In this document: one piece after another, positions 61,844 through 64,000 of the stretch
How the letters are laid out: each line of letters opens with the position of its first letter
Position numbering within the stretch: the first letter of the stretch is position 1
Source: an uncultured Bacilli bacterium
GTDB taxonomy: Bacteria > Bacillota_I > Bacilli_A > RF39 > UBA660
Reading direction: 5' to 3'
Length of the DNA stretch: 64,000 bases
NCBI GenBank assembly: GCA_934155645.1
Contig: CAKPHC010000006.1
Span: forward strand, 48,963 to 112,962
The notes under the pieces: model-generated
Seen by the model: the letters and a program-made list of their open reading frames with translations, nothing else
Database searches by the model: none
What the model was told of the DNA's origin: nothing
Translations under genes and position numbers: made by a program

Positions 61844-64000
61844 TTATTTTACTATGTTAATATTTTCTTCAGTACTAGAAGTAACTACTAATGTTTTTGA
61901 ATATAGATGTCCTACCCAGAAAGTGTTTTCTTTCTTTTGAGTAGAATTCCATGTTAATCCATCTGTATATAAATCTACATTTTTCGCAACGCAGTTAATT
62001 ACGTTGACATCAACATCACCTAATCCAAATAAAGAGCCAGATGTAGCGTTTTCTCCACCTACAAAAGTGTTTTCAACAGTGCAATTCTTAAATGTTTGAG
62101 CATTTGTTTCAGCAAATCCTAATATTCCACCTGATTGCCAATTGTTTTCTACTCTACTATTTTTAACTGTTATATTTTCAAATGTAGTTTTTACATAGTT
62201 TTTACCCATTACTACACCAGCATAAGTTTGATTAGCTTTTTTAGTTTTAACAAATGCATTATCAAATACTAGGTTTTTAATAGTAACTGAACTTGCATTA
62301 TAACTAATGAACCCAGCTGCATTAAGTGTTTCATCGTTAACAGTCATATTTTTAATACTATGACCTTGTCCATCGATTACAGTACCATTTAATACACCAT
62401 TCCAAGCATTAATTGGAGTCCAGTTAATACCTTTTAAGTTAATATCATTAGTTAATACTATTAATTTACCTTTATAAGCTTCTGGATTTTGACTTATTTT
62501 TAATAAATCTTCTGCTGTTTGAATAGATACTTTGTTACTGTCTTCTTGAAGTCTTACATAAACTAGTCTTGTTACTTTGGTAGCTTCATTACCTGCAGCA
62601 TCTTTTGTAAAGTATACTAGGTTATATCTCCCTTCGTTATTAGTATCAACACTACTTACTCTACCTAAGAAAGTTCCATCTAAAGTGTAGTAATTAATGT
62701 ATGCAGGTGCTAAGTTAGTGATTGTTTCATCTACGTTATCAGTAACTGTAGCATATTCTTCTGTATAAGTATCTACACCACTAACTAAGTTAATATTCTT
62801 TTCTCCATTTAATGTGATAACTGGAGCAGTTGTATCAACTACAGTGTAATGTATATCATTACTTACCATGTTTCCTGCTTTATCGTATGAGAAGTAACGG
62901 CATACAAATTTTCCTGGTTTTGTTTGATCTGGAATTGATCCGTTTTTAGCATACCACTCATCTAAAACAACTTTAGATAGTCCAGATAATTCATCTTTTA
63001 CATATTGTGCCATATCAGTTGGGCATGTAAATGTTGCATTTTTATCTGCTTCTAATGTATAACCCCATTTTTCAGGTTTAAATATAGGTGCAGTTTTATC
63101 AATTATAAATGTAACTTTTGTAATATTATTTGCTTTATCTGTTGCAGTAATTACATAAGTACCTTCTTCTGTAATTGTCATGCCTTCTGTAAATGTTATT
63201 TCATTATTATTCTTTGTTAATGTTACTGTATTAAGATTTAAGTCTTTAACGCTTAAAATTACAGTACCATTTTCTCTGTTAAAGTAAACTATATTATTAT
63301 TTACTTTTTCGTATTTTGTATCATTTAAGTATACTAGTGGATAATCTTTATCGATTGCAAATGTGACTGTTGTAACATTTCCTGCTTTATCAGTAACAGT
63401 TAATGTATAATTACCACGTTTTGTAATCATTGTTCCACTTACGTATTCTACTTCTTCATTATTTTGGTTAGTTAATATTGCAGTATATTCGTTTTCATCA
63501 GTTATTACTGCTTTAACGTTTTTAACAGTGTATGCACCGTCAGCAAGAGAAGTTCCTTTATCATCGAATAATTCAACTACTGGAGCGTTTTTATCGATAT
63601 TTTTAATAGAGTAATATCTTACTACTTCGTTTCCTGCTAAGTCAGAAATTGTAACGTTTCCATTTACATTTTCTTCAAATACACGGCTAATTGCCATACC
63701 ATCTTCTGATAATGTCCATCCTTCTACTGGAAGTAATTTTTCATTTACTCTTATTGTAACTTCAACGCTTCCGTTTGTTGGTGTAGTTGGATTATATGTA
63801 GTGCTTACAGGTTTTGGTGGTTCTTTATCAATATTCTTGATAGAGTAATATCTTACCACTTTATTTCCTGCTAAGTCAGAAATTGTAACGTTTCCATTTA
63901 CATTTTCTTCAAATACACGGCTGATTGCCATACCATCTTCTGATAATGTCCATCCTTCTACTGGAAGTAATTTTTCATTTACTCTTATTGTAACTTCAAC
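61844..64000 (-). CDS. Large surface protein with Ig-like repeats and beta-helix C-terminus (5' end outside window)
   Basis: At least 718 codons, open to the right edge. N-terminal visible part: two near-identical 78-residue units (VEVTIRVNEKLLPVEGWTLS, ISDLAGN, VVRYYSIKNIDK). Then come Ig-like modules with YTLTVTDKAGNVTTVTFAID and YVITATDKANNITKVTFIID, a DUF5011-type domain (APVITLNGEKNINLVSGVDT), and a C-terminal GLUG/pectate-lyase-like beta-helix from about SIQTAEDLLKISQ to the end (NDINLKGINWTPI, GFISYNASSVTIKNLVFDNA, GGILGFAETNAQTFKNCTVE). No LPxTG or membrane anchor at the C-terminus. Probably a secreted or wall-associated adhesin. Confidence 0.85.
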   Translation of the reverse strand, partial: VEVTIRVNEKLLPVEGWTLSEDGMAISRVFEENVNGNVTISDLAGNKVVRYYSIKNIDKEPPKPVSTTYNPTTPTNGSVEVTIRVNEKLLPVEGWTLSEDGMAISRVFEENVNGNVTISDLAGNEVVRYYSIKNIDKNAPVVELFDDKGTSLADGAYTVKNVKAVITDENEYTAILTNQNNEEVEYVSGTMITKRGNYTLTVTDKAGNVTTVTFAIDKDYPLVYLNDTKYEKVNNNIVYFNRENGTVILSVKDLNLNTVTLTKNNNEITFTEGMTITEEGTYVITATDKANNITKVTFIIDKTAPIFKPEKWGYTLEADKNATFTCPTDMAQYVKDELSGLSKVVLDEWYAKNGSIPDQTKPGKFVCRYFSYDKAGNMVSNDIHYTVVDTTAPVITLNGEKNINLVSGVDTYTEEYATVTDNVDETITNLAPAYINYYTLDGTFLGRVSSVDTNNEGRYNLVYFTKDAAGNEATKVTRLVYVRLQEDSNKVSIQTAEDLLKISQNPEAYKGKLIVLTNDINLKGINWTPINAWNGVLNGTVIDGQGHSIKNMTVNDETLNAAGFISYNASSVTIKNLVFDNAFVKTKKANQTYAGVVMGKNYVKTTFENITVKNSRVENNWQSGGILGFAETNAQTFKNCTVENTFVGGENATSGSLFGLGDVDVNVINCVAKNVDLYTDGLTWNSTQKKENTFWVGHLYSKTLVVTSSTEENINIVK
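63588..64000 (-). repeat. Tandem 234-bp repeat encoding 78-residue Ig-like units
   Basis: Unit period 234 bp: the ATTGCCATACCATCTTCTGA site recurs 234 bp apart (near 63690 and 63924). Coding for ISDLAGN-type modules; the copies differ at only a few positions. The array continues past the right edge. Confidence 0.85.

Noticed and set aside
1..64000. CRISPR arrays, tRNA or rRNA genes
   Set aside because: No regularly spaced short repeats and no cloverleaf or rRNA-like sequence noticed; the conserved GGTGG-ACCGCG elements are T-boxes.

Overview
The window is about 30% GC by eye and reads in the standard bacterial code: long frames are intact with TGA as a stop, which argues against a Mycoplasma-type code. 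Shine-Dalgarno sites are strong, promoters are sigma-A-like, and there are three T-box leaders. Peptidoglycan genes (uppP, uppS, mraY, ftsW, a PASTA-tailed PBP) and spore-associated genes (SpoIID-type, SpoVID-like, YsxE/CotS-like) are present. This suggests an uncultured, probably gut-associated, spore-related Bacillota of the Bacilli type. No rRNA, tRNA, transposase, integrase, reverse transcriptase or CRISPR array was recognised.

Layout. 1-6,000: 5' part of dnaE, rpmB, a lipoprotein, divIVA, sepF and a HerA-like ATPase. 6,000-9,300: two tandem surface proteins (SipW-type export signal plus a lectin-like C-terminal region) sharing a 649-bp near-identical repeat. 9,300-13,300: queH, a ClpX-like AAA+ ATPase, yceD-rpmF and a protein with an HExxH motif. 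13,300-24,900: tmcAL, a SpoIID-type protein, a toxin-antitoxin pair with an operator palindrome, rnhB, membrane proteins, a glycyl T-box operon ending in glyS, and ldh. 25,000-36,500: two more members of the surface family, a ZIP transporter, uppP, lon, rseP-cdsA-uppS and rpsP-khpA. 36,600-46,800: an island (below). 46,800-61,800: a valine T-box with an HD hydrolase, a pilin-lectin fusion, spoVID-ysxE, lemA-TPM, and a cell-wall cluster (PBP, mraY, ftsW) interrupted by HipA-like, transglutaminase-like and Nudix genes, then HAD, kinase-like and PH-domain genes. 61,844-64,000: 3' end of a large repetitive surface protein.

The most interesting region is 36,630-46,783. A tiny open frame with a good ribosome-binding site (start of a gene, then a stop after six codons) follows the valine T-box/HD gene. 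Ten kilobases away lies a 29-codon fragment resembling the C-terminus of bacterial ValS, with a terminator right behind it. Between them are two tandem valyl-tRNA synthetases of the archaeal/rickettsial-like type (one under its own valine T-box) and an operon of RSH (ppGpp synthetase/hydrolase), nucleotidyltransferase, glycosyltransferase and APH-like kinase. That operon sits behind a 36-residue Cys-rich leader peptide whose stop codon lies inside a terminator hairpin. The simplest reading is that the native valS, which follows spoVID-ysxE in Bacillus, was replaced by a foreign valS island.

A second theme is the family of four SipW-type proteins, plus one type IV prepilin-like relative. Their conserved framework surrounds a short, GC-elevated, highly divergent segment just before a conserved RPVINLK block. 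This resembles the variable regions of C-type-lectin-fold proteins diversified by retroelements, although no reverse transcriptase lies in the window and length differences between copies complicate that reading.
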